From Staphylotrichum longicolle (Eukaryota > Ascomycota > Sordariomycetes > Sordariales > Chaetomiaceae): a stretch of DNA of 64,000 bases. Of this stretch, positions 11,030-21,369 are shown one piece after another. The stretch is taken from assembly GCA_019096155.1 (NCBI GenBank), contig JAHCVI010000006.1, forward strand, positions 1,116,001-1,180,000. Reading direction: 5' to 3'. Below the pieces are notes generated by a model. It searched no databases. It was not told the origin of the DNA and saw only the letters and a list, made by a program, of their open reading frames with translations. A program made the position numbers and the translations under genes. Numbering within the stretch: position 1 is the first letter of the stretch; each line of letters starts with the position of its first letter.

Positions 11030-12231
11030 CGGACTTTGACACTGCTTGCTTCCGACTTAAGTCGGCTACGCTAGTCTGCCAGACGCGTCCTAATTTCTTC
11101 GTCGTCCACCCCTTCTAGGTACTAGGCCAAGAGGAGTACGCATTCGATGTCTCGTAAGACAAATTCCCTTACTCCGAACGTCTCCCATTTCTCACGGATG
11201 TCCACGAAGCCAGCCGCTGCTATATAACGTGTATACATACCAGGAGAGATAAAGAATGAACAGCCGATCTTCTTGCCAAGCTCACGTCCCTGCCGCAAGA
11301 CCGAGTCCCAAGAAGCGATTGCTCTGCTATTACTTGTGTAGCTGAAAGGTGTGTCGTACACTTCCAGGAATCCGCCTAGGGTTAGGCAATTGAAGGAGTT
11401 GCGGAATAGTATAGGCCAATCTTTGACATTCCTAAGAAGCTTGCTGCCGCGGATCAGATCGAAAGACTCCTACTCTCTAGTCCATTCCCAGTTGACATTG
11501 TCAAACTCAAAGCGGCAATTCGGCTCGGTAGCGCGTTGGACAGGCGCAATATCTATCCCGAGAACGGCGGCCGATCCGGTGACAAGAGCAACCCTACTAG
11601 TGACAACTTTGTTAGCTACAAGCCCGTACAGATATGATCGCTTAACCTACTTGGCCCAGTAGCTAGAGCTGGTCTTCAGGTCTAGTACACGAGTAGGCGA
11701 GATTTCCGAGCGAAAAAGGCGAAAGCATTGTCGGAAAATATGAAAGTCGAGGCTGTAATCAACGTTAGATATATTCTAGTATCCGTTTGGCATTCTTACC
11801 TCCTATCGCTCGCCGCGAGAGATTCCTTGTCTACAGCGCACCAACTCCAGCCATATGTCTGGTTTGGGAACAACCTTCCGCAAATATCAAGGTAGTCCTT
11901 AGTGTCGTCTAATAGAGAGGTAGTGTCGCTGGAACTGCCAAAACCGTCAGTGTAATCGGAAATGTATATTGGGATAATCGTACAGGTCAGGCTCGGAGAC
12001 AATGTGCCTATCGTCCGTAGGCACTATCAAGACGGTACCGTTCTCCGAGGTCGGAGGGGGAGGATTAGAGAGGCTAGAGAACAACCTACTGCTGTAGCGT
12101 CCTGATGCTATTGAAATACTCGCGTTGGTCTGGCCGGAGTCGGTGAAAGATAGTGTATGACGTCCGAAGTTGGTCTCGAATAGAGGGACGGCATCGGATA
12201 ACGGGCAAAAGATCTTGCCAGATATAGACAT
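11030..12231 (-). pseudogene. LaeA-like SAM methyltransferase pseudogene
   Basis: Minus-strand reading gives the usual order of fungal class I methyltransferases of the LaeA/TAM type. There is an acidic Ser/Asp-rich N-terminus (about 12000-11880) and a broken motif I reading TRVLDLKTSSSYWAK (about 11690-11650), where VLDLGTGTGIWAI is expected. Then come LGIDIAPVQ (motif II), EPNCRFEFDNVNWEW, SFDLIRGSKLL, VKDWPILFR, LTLGGFLEVYDT, and the C-terminal GRELGKKIG and YIAAAGFVDIREK. The Gly residues of motif I are lost and stops or frame changes occur, so it is dead. Family assignment is fairly secure from motif order. Confidence 0.65.
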
Positions 12232-13272
12232 GACTTCTATATCACTAAACTAGAAAGACCAATGAGTACTTTCTGTGACGCAATGGGGCGCGGCCATACC
12301 TTCAGCGTCCACTCTACCGAGATCTCCCCAACAAGGCAGCTGGCTGAGGACTACATCGGATAATGAAGAGGACGGGATTGAGGAGAACATGACCAATCGG
12401 AGATGCAAACTTAACAAGGCGGATGGTTACGTTCTTTTGTACTTTATCTTGACATTCTACAACCAGAGCAACATAATGGCTTGATTGGAAGTTGACGATA
12501 GACAAGGGTAGCGCCTTAGTACAGGGTGCATTATTCTGTGCCCTGCAGTGCCGTGTATGATTCTGTGCACCATGTTGCTCGTGGTAGCGCATTCCAATGC
12601 CCAGTGCACGATTAGAGGCACCTTAGAAGTGCACTATTTTACGTATCCTAGTAGAATCGGGATGCCAACGATGCACGACCGTAAAAGCAGCTACACGCCC
12701 CTGACTAAATAGTATGTTTGTAGGGGCCTAGTAGGGTGTTTTTAGATAGGGAAAAGCAGACCATCGGCCAAGTCAACCCAGGCAAGATGTTAATCATACA
12801 GGTTGGTTCGCGGAGATCGCTCTACGATAGAGACACAACGATCTGTGCCGACTCGCGATCTATGTCCGCATATGCGTCTCTCCAGTTCCGGTTGCCGGGG
12901 GGAACTGGCTGAAGTTCTCACGGCATCTTAGTGGTCAATGGCTTCGTTCTGGTATATTGGTAAGGTAAATGTACCTGGTTGTCCTGTATGATCAGCTACG
13001 ACGTGAACGTGGGGGAAGGTGTGAAAGGAGACTCTCGGCGGCAGACTCGGGGGATAGTCAAAGCATCCAACAAACGGAGTCTGGTTTGGGAATATCTGTT
13101 CACGCTCGTCAGTCGCCTAATCAACTCAGATCTGGGCTTACCGGCCGGCGGGTATAAGAATGCCCCTTTCCCCGTCAACAACCCAGCATCACCACCACTA
13201 CTATATTTCCTATAGCAATTATTACTCTTTTATAAATTCCGACCGACTTCTTGCGTTGCCTATAACTTCAAG
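12232..13272. promoter_or_regulatory. Intergenic DNA with a preserved-looking promoter before the BCS1 relic
   Basis: No gene is recognised at 12232-12950. The last 150 bp before the BCS1 ATG look like a working promoter: GGGTATAAGAATG at about 13150, TTTTATAAATTCC at about 13230, a CA-rich leader, and AAGATGG at the start. CA and TG dinucleotides are retained here. Heavy RIP-like change begins only inside the following gene. Confidence 0.4.
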
Positions 13273-14489
13273 ATGGCTACTTTCAACACTTCTTCGCCGA
13301 CTCCGTTAAACCCAACCCAAGTCTCCGTCCTAGACTTCTTCGTCCCTGGCTCGACTGGCATCCTTGCCGTTATCGAGCTAGTTCTAGCTATAAACAGCTC
13401 TACTTAGCCCCTACTTTTCTATATATTGCTAGTATTCCTGGGCAGATATGTTTGTAGATATATCTAGGGAGCCGTGGAAACTCACTTCGGTCCGTCCCCT
13501 TACTAGATTGAAGACAACTTCTAATAGTTAGCAGCTTTAACGGTCTATATCCAATCTTCTAGCGAAGTGTACGATATAGTTAGTCTCTAGACAGCCTCTC
13601 AACTATTTGCTTACAAAGCTCGGTCATCCCTTGCCCGAGTCGGCTAGAGACGGTTAGTCGTCGTCGACGTAGATAGGATGTAGAAGAAACCTCTATATTA
13701 CTCCCTTTAGAAGGGGACGTTCTACTTTATCTATAATAAGTATCTATTCTAGTTCCGCTCTATAGAGGAAAAACTCGGCATTCGTATAGAGGAGGTAGTT
13801 ACAGTCTTATATTTTAGATCTCCGACAATCCTGAAGCAGTTCTTCAATGACTGCCAGGGCATATACCTAAAGTAGACCAAGAATAAGACTACTATCTTCG
13901 AATACCGCGGTAGCAAGTGGAAAAAGACGAATTTGAAGAGCATTAGGCCGGTCTCGACTGTTGTTATAAATGAGGAGGATAAGGAAGGACTTCTATAGGA
14001 TATCGAAAGCTTCCTAGAACCAAAAGCTCCTATATGGCACGCCAACCGCGGTATACCCTACCGAAAGGGTTACCTGCTATATAGGCCCCCTAGGACTAGG
14101 AAATCGAGCTTATACTTGTCTCTGGCAGGACGCTTTGACTTGGACGTCTATATCCTCAATATCTCTACCGCCGACGGCTACTCACTAGGCTCTCTTTTCG
14201 CGGAACTCCTATCTCGCTGCCTCCTCCTCCTAGAAGATATAGACGCCATTAGCGTAGCGCGGCCTCGAAAAGACGAAATGGATATTACTTAAGCTAGGGA
14301 AGATGCCACCCAGAGTCGGCCCCTATCGTAGGGCAATCTATCGCTATCGGACATTCTCAACGCTCTCGATGGGGTATCGGTATAGGAGGGTCGGCTACTT
14401 ATAATGACTACAAACCACTTGGACTATCTAGACTAGGCGCTTATCCGGGCTAGTCGTGTAGACAAGAAAATTAAGCTTCTAAATGCCGA
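13273..14489 (+). pseudogene. BCS1-like AAA ATPase pseudogene, cut at its 3' end by a transposon
   Basis: ATG at 13273 is followed by an N-terminal region with LDFFVPG, the BCS1-N part (LGIRIEEVVTVLYFRSPTIL, IFEYRGSKWKK, RPVSTVVINEEDKEGLL), then the AAA module. This includes IPYRKGYLLYRPPRTRKSS at about 14057-14110, RFDLDVYILNIST, LLLLEDIDA (Walker B), SLSDILNALDGV, LLIMTTNHLDYLD (sensor 1) and RASRVDKKI. At least ten in-frame TAG codons stand at Q or W positions. The Walker A glycines have become arginines (GGG to AGG). The coding trace stops at 14489, exactly where a transposon inverted repeat begins, so the C-terminus is missing. Fungal BCS1-like ATPases form large gene families, which makes them RIP targets. 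Confidence 0.85.
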
Positions 14490-16341
14490 ACGTAGGTATA
14501 TAGCGAAAGCTCTAGGATAGCGAAAGCTCTACGAATCGTACTAAACAAAATCCACATTCATTCTACCGAAACCGCTCGAAACAAAAACTACTCGGAATCG
14601 TCTTCTTTAGACGTCTCTACAACTACCTGACAGGTATGCGTATTATAGCCAGGTTCGCCGTAGTTGCTACAACGCCGCGTACGCGTCTCGACCCTTGGCT
14701 TCCGACTACTACCCGCCTGTGTTTCCTCCTTGATCTATACCTCAACGTCTCTCTCTCCCTGCAAATCCTATGCGTTCTGTATAGAAAGCGATCCTCCTTG
14801 TCGGAGCCGTTGTTTCTTAGCTCTTCGACGCTTGCTAAATACCTCATTTGCTACTCAGAGGCTCTAGATCTCTACCTTTAACAATGCCAACTAATGTATA
14901 ACCCTAGACGTCCCTTTCGCAAATATATCGACCGCCCTTAAAATCTTAATTGGAGAGCTATTTTAATGCCGGGCAATTCGATTCTTGATAAGGGTAGACT
15001 ACGACGACGCTTCGATTGGGTTGTTCGGGGTCTTGGAAACCTAGGCGTAGGCACTGCCGGGCTGCGAGTTCGAGGGCGTTGGCGTCTTTAGACGGATGTC
15101 GAGCTGGGAGATCACCTTCTCGGGGTCAAAAGGAATAATTCTAGCACTTCGAAAACCTCCTTGAATATTTTCGGGGGTTAGGCGGGCCTAGAAAGCGGCG
15201 TAGAACGCGGGAAAGAAGTCCTCCTTGGTTATATAGGTTATACTCGCCTGTATTATCTCCTTAATCTACTTGCTATATATTGTCTTGAGCGGGCTAAAGT
15301 ACCTAATATCGAGTGGCTAGAGGATATAAGACGAGTGGGGAGGTATATAGAGCGTAATGATATTGTTCTCCTTATAGTAGAGCTTAAAATTAGTCGAGTA
15401 GTAGCTATCGTAGCCGTCGAGGATAAGGAGGCGATAAACCCTAACTATTCGAGCTTTGGTATACTTGTCGAAATGCTGAATCTATTCTAGGCTTCTTTCG
15501 TTGGTTGTCCAACCGTTTTTAGATATCGCGATGACCTAGTCGTTCGGCAATGGGCTATTCTCGTATTAAGAGGAGAGGTAATACCTACCTTTAACGATGA
15601 TAAATAGCGGGATCGCCTAGCTAGTCGCATTAACGCTTTAAATTACCATTGCCTATTCGCGATTGCTAGGCTGCTTTAACTTTGCCTTGCTATACCGTTC
15701 GGAGCTTGTAATAACCATTGTAGTCGAGATAATACCTATTTGAAACCCGGTCTCGTCGAAGTTGTAGATATTGGTCTCCTAGATACTATACTTCGCGATT
15801 ATATTCTATATAAGTGTAAACTAGCCGCGAATGATCTCTAAATCTTCGCATTTAGCCTTCTAGTAGTTGTATTTCCGATTGAAACGCGTAGTGAGCTCTA
15901 GGTACCATTTGACAAACTTTGTTGCCTAATGCGTTCCGACATGTCCCGCATTGCGTTTAGCAAGTAGTCGATTGGCTATATCTTCTATACTAGATAAGCG
16001 GGGAGGAAATTCTTTGGTATTTAGATCGAGGATATATTGAATAATGATAGATTCCTCTAAATCGGTCAATTTCCGAGAGTTGGCTGGAATGTCGCGCTAT
16101 AACTACTGACCGCGTCGACGGCGGCTTAACTTCGTATAATGGACGGTGTAGATTTCGGCTATAGCCTTAAGGCTTAGCTTTGGGTCTTTCTCAAGAGCTT
16201 GGAATGCTAAAATTATCTAGTCTTTGTCATTTTTGTAATGTATATTGGGTTGCAAAGAAAATGTATATATAATGAAGATATTCTAGGAGCAAAGTGGAGT
16301 AGAGCTTTTACTATCCTAGAGCTTTCGCTATATACCTACGT
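14490..16341 (-). mobile_element. pogo/Fot1-like DNA transposon, copy 1 (1,852 bp)
   Basis: It is bounded by imperfect terminal inverted repeats (TIRs) of about 43 bp starting ACGTAGGTATATAGCG. The right end (16342-16343) is followed by TA. The left end is preceded by GA, not the TA expected for Tc1/mariner insertion. Near-identical to copy 2 but in opposite orientation. The transposase lies on the minus strand and is broken by many TAG/TAA codons. Confidence 0.88.
14580..16240 (-). pseudogene. DDE transposase of copy 1, RIP-degraded
   Basis: This is the reverse-strand counterpart of the copy 2 transposase, with the same order of HTH region, NFDETGF-type first Asp block, LxxDSYDSYYS second block and a C-terminal zinc knuckle. 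Stops occur throughout, so no product is expected. The open frames seen on the plus strand at 14623-14881 are only its complement. Confidence 0.8.
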
Positions 16342-16400
16342 TATTGCTAGTAATGATAGTCGATAATTAGATATCGAAACTTTCTCTTTAATCTTAAATA
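16342..16400. other. 59-bp scrap of Ty3/gypsy pol between the inverted transposons
   Basis: The spacer starts and ends with TA, the target duplication of the flanking transposons. Its sequence (TTGCTAGTAATGATAG..., CGAAACTTTCTC) matches the integrase C-terminal part of family A retrotransposons in minus orientation. The pol fragment right of copy 2 is in plus orientation. Confidence 0.8.
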
Positions 16401-18260
16401 ACGTAGGTATATAGCAAAAGCTCTAAGATAGCGAAAGCTCCACTCTACTTTGCTCCTAGAACATCTTCATTATATATGCATTTTCTTTGCAACCTAATAT
16501 ACATCACAAAAATGACGAAGACTAGATAATCTTAGTACTCCAAGCTCTTAAGAAAGACCCGAAGCTAAGCCTTAGGGCTATAGCCGAAATCTACGCCGTC
16601 CATTATACGAAGTTAAGCTGCCGTCGACGCGGTTAGTAGTTACGGCGCGACATTCTAGCCAACTCTCGGAAATTGACCGATTTAGAGGAATCTGTCATTG
16701 TTTAATATATCCTCGATCTAGATGCTAAAGGATTTCCTCCCCGCTTGTCTGGTGTAGAAGATATAGCCAATCGACTGCTTGCCGAACGCGATGCGGGATA
16801 TATTGGAACGCGTTGGGCAATAAAGTTTATCAAACGGTACCTAGAGCTCACTACGCGTTTCAATCGGAAATACGACTACTAGAGGGCTAAATATAAAGAT
16901 TTAGAGATTATTCGTAGCTGGTTTGCACTTATATAGAATATAATTGCGAAGTATAGTATCTAGGAGACCGATATCTATAACTTCGACGAGACCGGGTTTT
17001 AGATAGGCGTTATCTCGACTATAATAGTTGTTATAAGCTCCGAACGGCGTAGTAGGGCAAAGTTAAAATAGCCTAGTAATCGCGAATAGGCAATGGTGAT
17101 TTAGGGCGTTAATACGACTAGCTAGGCGATCCCACCGTTTATCATTGTCAAGGGTAGGTATTACCTCTCCTCTTGGTATAAGAATAGCCTATTGCCGAAT
17201 GACTAGGTCATTGCGATATCTAAAAACGGTTGGATAATTAACGAAAGAGGCCTAGAATGGATTTAGCATTTCGACAAGTATACTAAAGCTCGAATAGTCG
17301 GGGTTTATCGCCTCCTTGTCCTCGATAGCTACGATAGCTACTATTCGACTAACTTTAAGTTCTACTATAAGGAGAATAATATCATTACGCTCTATATACC
17401 TTCCTACTCGTCTTATATCCTCTAGCTATTCGATATTGGGTACTTTAGCCCGTTTAAGATAGTATATAACAAGTAGATCGAGGAGATAATATAGGCGAGT
17501 ATAACCTATATAACCAAGGAGGACTTCTTTCCTACGTTCTACGCCGCTTTATAGGCCGCCCTAACCCCCGAAAATATTCAAGGAGGTTTTCGAGGTATTG
17601 GAATTATTCCTTTTAACCCCAAGAAGGTAATCTCTTAGCTCGATATCCGTCTAAAGACGCTAACGCCTTCGAACTTACGGCCCGGCAGTGCCTACGCCTA
17701 GGTTTCTAAGACCCCGAACAACCCAATCGAAGCGTCGTCGTAGTCCACCCTTATCAAGAATCAAATTGCCCGGTATCAAAATAGCTCTCCAACTAAGATT
17801 TTAAAGGCGGTCGATATATTTGCGAAAGGGACGTCTAGGGTTATATATTAGTTGGCATTGTTGAAGGTAGAGATCCAGAGCCTCCGAGCAGCAAATGAGG
17901 CATTTAGCAAGCGTCGGAGAGCTAAGAAATAACGGCTCCGACAAGGAGGATCGCTTTCTGTATAGAACGTATAGGATTTGCAGGGAGAGAGAGACGTTGA
18001 GGTGCAGATCAAGGAGGAAACATAGGCGGGTAGTAGTCGGAAGCCAAGGGTCGAGACGCGTGCGCGGCGTTGTAGCAACTACGGCGAACCTGGCCATAAT
18101 GCGCGTACCTGTCAGGTAGTTGTAGAGACGTCTAAAGAAGACGATTCCGAGTAGTTTCATTTGTTTCGAGCGGTTTTGGTAGAATGAATGTGGATTTTGT
18201 TGCGATGGTACGATTTCGTGGAGCTTTCGCTATCCTAGAGCTTTCGCTATATACCTACGT
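16401..18260 (+). mobile_element. pogo/Fot1-like DNA transposon, copy 2 (1,860 bp)
   Basis: TIRs begin ACGTAGGTATATAGC and are flanked by TA on both sides (16399-16400 and 18261-18262). Each TIR holds the motif AGCGAAAGCTC (or a one-base variant) twice, 17 bp apart, plausible transposase-binding sites. Size, TA duplication and DDE block place it in the Tc1/mariner-pogo (Fot1) group. Confidence 0.9.
16511..18175 (+). pseudogene. DDE transposase of copy 2, RIP-degraded
   Basis: In one frame with stops the order is: HTH DNA-binding region (LQALKKDPKLSLRAIAEIY, ILANSRKLTDLEES, GFPPRLSGVEDIANRLLAE), CENP-B-like second HTH (TRWAIKFIKRYLEL, FNRKYDY), then the catalytic core with TDIYNFDETGF (first Asp, about 16970), PPFIIVKG, NGWIINERGLEWI, VYRLLVLDSYDSYYS (second Asp, about 17310), IITLYIPSYSSYIL, LFDIGYFSPFK. 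The C-terminus has a CxxYxxxxHxxxxC knuckle (about 18065-18110), a CCHC with one Cys turned to Tyr. Stops are TAG/TAA at Q/W positions. A zinc knuckle on a pogo-type transposase is a known fungal variant. Confidence 0.85.
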
Positions 18261-19659
18261 TAATGTATATTAGGACGTATATTTTTCATATTTCACTTCT
18301 AGAACTAGTACTAAAGAACGTACGATTTACTATAGATATAGAAGTCGAGGATAAGGAAGAATTCCTAGATTCATAGGTTATAAAGGGATAGTTATAGTAT
18401 TTAGTAAAGTAGTTGGATTTTAAACTAGAAGACAATATATAGTAACTAGCTATAAACCTCTATTATTTAGAAAAACTAGAGGAGTTTTACTAGAGGAACC
18501 TAGGTCGGCTATAAGAGCTGGCTCCGATAAAGCGGCTAAGTCGGCTTCTAATAGATCTAGGCCAAGAGAGGACTAGTCGAACGGAACGTCTACGCCGAGC
18601 GACTATACATCGCTAATTATAAAGGCCTCAGACGTTTGCAACCTCCTATCCTCCTCTTCTATCTTATCTAACGACTACATTCCCCAACGGAACAACTTAG
18701 AGCCGCGCTCTTTAAGGAAACGTTTTTAACGATAAAGACGAGCTAGATAGCCTACGGCTATCTAGAGCTAGGTCTAGAGGACAAAAAGGGCCTCTTCGAC
18801 GTCTACCTCCTCCTACTCTACCCGCTTTTACTTAGATATAACTTTCGTTACTAGAGGAGTTAATAGAAGGTATTAATATATATAAAAGGGCAAGACCGAT
18901 AAGTAGAAGCTATACTAGACCTATTGTAAGAATAGCTACGATAGATATACTCGCTATACTAGGATAAACCCTACGAGATATAGTAGGCTAGATTATACTT
19001 GAAATACTAAGAATAAGGTATAGTGTCTATACTCGAGGAATCGATAAAAGAAATAAATGTAGCGTACTTCTAGGTTTTCTTGGATTGACGTTTTTAGATA
19101 CGACCTATTATAATATCAATATTGTAGCAATGATATAGGAGGAAAAGATATTATATTTACAAGTATAGGTTATTAGCAGTATTTAAAATAAGCCTTAAGG
19201 CTTTCGGGTCGAAAGCCTAGAAGGAGGGGTATTATATTATAAACTAACTATATATACGGCTAGGAGGGGCTGTAGTCGAGGTATAGGGAGCCCTAACGTC
19301 CAATTATTAAATAACTAATTAGAGAAGGATTATACTTAGTATAGGCTTAGTATTATAATCTAATACCAAGGCTTATAGAGATCACTTTGTAATCCTAGTA
19401 AGCCAATATAAGGGATTATATAAAGACGATAGTAATCTAAAGGAACCATTATATATATATATACTAGCTAGTTAGTCATTCGTTAAGGGAGCCAGGGAGC
19501 TTCTTTAGTAAGCAATTATAGTTTAGACTTTACTAGTTTATTAAGACTAGATTAGTATATCTTGTTGTAGACCCTTTGGCTCTACCGAATCTCTATACTT
19601 GACCAAGATATACCTCCGGGACCCTTTTAGAAGTAGGTTAGGACGAACGATTCGTCATA
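18261..19659 (+). mobile_element. 3' fragment of a family A1 Ty3/gypsy element
   Basis: It reads in plus sense from the end of integrase (RTYIFHISLLEL) through a chromodomain (FLDS, stop, VIKG, YLVK, LDFKLEDN), the antisense-gene region, polypurine tract (AGAAGGAGGGG, about 19219-19229) and a complete 3' LTR. Its 5' part is missing; it starts at the TA of transposon copy 2. It is strongly RIP-mutated. Its right LTR end abuts gag of another element that runs in the opposite direction. Confidence 0.8.
19235..19659 (+). repeat. 3' LTR of the A1 fragment (425 bp)
   Basis: It is homologous over its whole length to the A1 LTR. TGTCACGG at the start has become TATTATAA and TTCGTCACA at the end has become TTCGTCATA. 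Nearly all changes are C-to-T or G-to-A. Confidence 0.85.
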
Positions 19660-20109
19660 CAATGGTCGCCGTCTCGCGACCTGGGACTAGCTTCTAGTCG
19701 CCCTTCTTCTTCGAGCTACGATAGTCTCGCCTAAAGTATCCCTTCTTGCTATACCCGTAGTAAGTGACGTCAGCCTTGTCTCCCGTCCTAGCGGGCCTGG
19801 CGCGCTGGTTGGCGTCGACGTCTATAGCGCTAGAGTGCGTTCTATATGCCGTGCTACGATATAGGCGCTTCTTCTTGTCGTTGGGTCGGTGGGCCTGTGG
19901 AGCCCCGCCTTAGCCCTTACGTTACTACTTGCGTAAGTACTGGCGATCATCGATCTAGATGGCTATAGCGATGTACTTGTCGAGTATATCTGGATAGTCC
20001 TTGTCGTAGAGTACGTCCTTGACTTCCTCTTTGAGGCCGTTGTAGGACAATTGTATAAGGCCCTCTTCGTTGAGGTCGGCCCTTAGGGAGTCCTGTCGAA
20101 ATAGCGTAG
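19660..20109 (-). pseudogene. gag C-terminal half of A1-out
   Basis: Minus-sense gag with the retrotransposon-gag end (LFRQDSLRADLNEEGLIQ, YNGLKEEVKDVLYDK, DILDKYIAIAI), a basic linker, and a degraded zinc knuckle near 19740-19770. It stops at 20109 where the A2-out LTR begins and resumes at 60577. Confidence 0.8.
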
Positions 20110-20537
20110 TGTAACGAATCGTTCGTCCTGACCCACTTCTGAAAGGGTCCCGGAGGTATATCTTGGTCAAGCACAGAGATTTGGTAGAGCCAAAAGGTCT
20201 ACAACAAGATGCACTAATCTAGTCTCAATGAACTTATAAATTGCTTACTAAGGAAGCTCCAAACTCCCTCAACGAGTAACTAACTAGCTAGTATATATAC
20301 ATAATGACTTCTTTATCCCAAGGTTCCTTTGCCCTAGCTCGCCCAGGCTCGCCAGCTACCCTGAGCTACCCTTGGGTCGCTCTAGGTAGACGGCTACCTT
20401 ATCTACTATAATCTCCTAGGGTAGCCAGCTCCCCTAAGCTACCCGCTCTTGGCGTTGGCAGCCGCGCCTACTGCCTATTGGTCCCTACTACGCCTCGTAT
20501 ACCCTACCTGGCCGCCTTTTATAGTTGGTTTGTGATA
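20110..20537 (-). repeat. 3' LTR of A2-out (428 bp)
   Basis: It starts TGTAACGAATCG (mutated TGTGACG) and ends GTTTGTGATA. It is followed by CGATGCCCCC, the complement of the polypurine tract. Confidence 0.88.
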
Positions 20538-20676
20538 CGATGCCCCCTCTCGACGTCTTTCGTCCCGAAAGATCCAAACTAGTTGTCTCAAGTAGCGCCA
20601 AACCCCGTAGCCTTTTCCTAGTAAGTCTTTTCTTCCTTCCTCTCCTTTTTCCCTATTCCTACTATATTGCGCCGCT

Positions 20677-21360
20677 ATAACTGATCGTACGAGCAAGTCT
20701 TCCCACACTCGCGACCTCGCCCGCGAACGTTTTGCCCTTGCTACCAAGATCAAGCGTCAAGGTTTCGAGCCAGTTATACCTTACGAACGTTGTTAGAATA
20801 TAAAGCCCTAAAGGCATTATATAATATTGGAGGGGTCGAACAAGTACCAGCACTACGTTCGAATAGGCAAGAAGTATAGTAGTCCAAACGTAGCCGATAT
20901 CTATAAGTCTTTACTTCCTTCTAGTCGTTTTAGTCGTTACTAATGTCTTAGTTTTGTCAAATTTGTCGGAGCAAGAAAGGATAGCGAAGGAAATCGCTAA
21001 AACTAAAGAGATATTATCGGAAACCTTTAGCCGCCTGACTTGTTTGTATAGTCAATAGTAGAAGCTACGTGACTGCGGCGCCGAGGTATTCCGTCGTAGG
21101 ATATAAGGTCTAGAGGAAGCGGAAGAGCCGGATTCCTCCATTCTACCCCTAGAGGAGCCTATCTCCGAGGAGCAGGCGTTGGTTGGCCAAGCGCAATTGC
21201 TAGGCGCCTTTAGCGTAATCGACTAGGAGTCCCTAGCCTTGGAGAACTCCTCCTGGTTCCCTATACTAGAACCCCCGGTCGATCTAGGTTCCTCTGGTGG
21301 AAATCCTATACTTTCTTAAGGTAGTAGAGGTTCTTAGCTAGTTCCTATAAATTGTCTTCT
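20677..21360 (+). pseudogene. Antisense cysteine-rich/coiled-coil gene of A2-out, degraded
   Basis: Same gene as in A2-in (25192). Here the start codon has become ATA, several cysteines have become tyrosines (YERC, KYQHYVR) and Trp/Gln codons are TAG. Readable parts are ARERFALATKIKRQGFEP, RIGKKYSSPNVAD, then the coiled-coil part with LSETFSRL-like sequence and EVFRR, and the Gly/Ser-rich tail. Confidence 0.65.
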
Positions 21361-21369
21361 AGGCCGAAA

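Noticed and set aside
10568..12680. Similar stretches (GTGCACT... and GATGCCAACGATG) at both ends, as if bounding a 2.1-kb element
   Set aside because: The match is short and gapped, in direct orientation, with no duplication or inverted ends. It may reflect an old repeat but cannot be supported.
14623..14881. Short plus-strand open frames (also mirrored at 17801-18160)
   Set aside because: They are the complement of the transposase C-terminus and zinc knuckle in the two inverted transposon copies.
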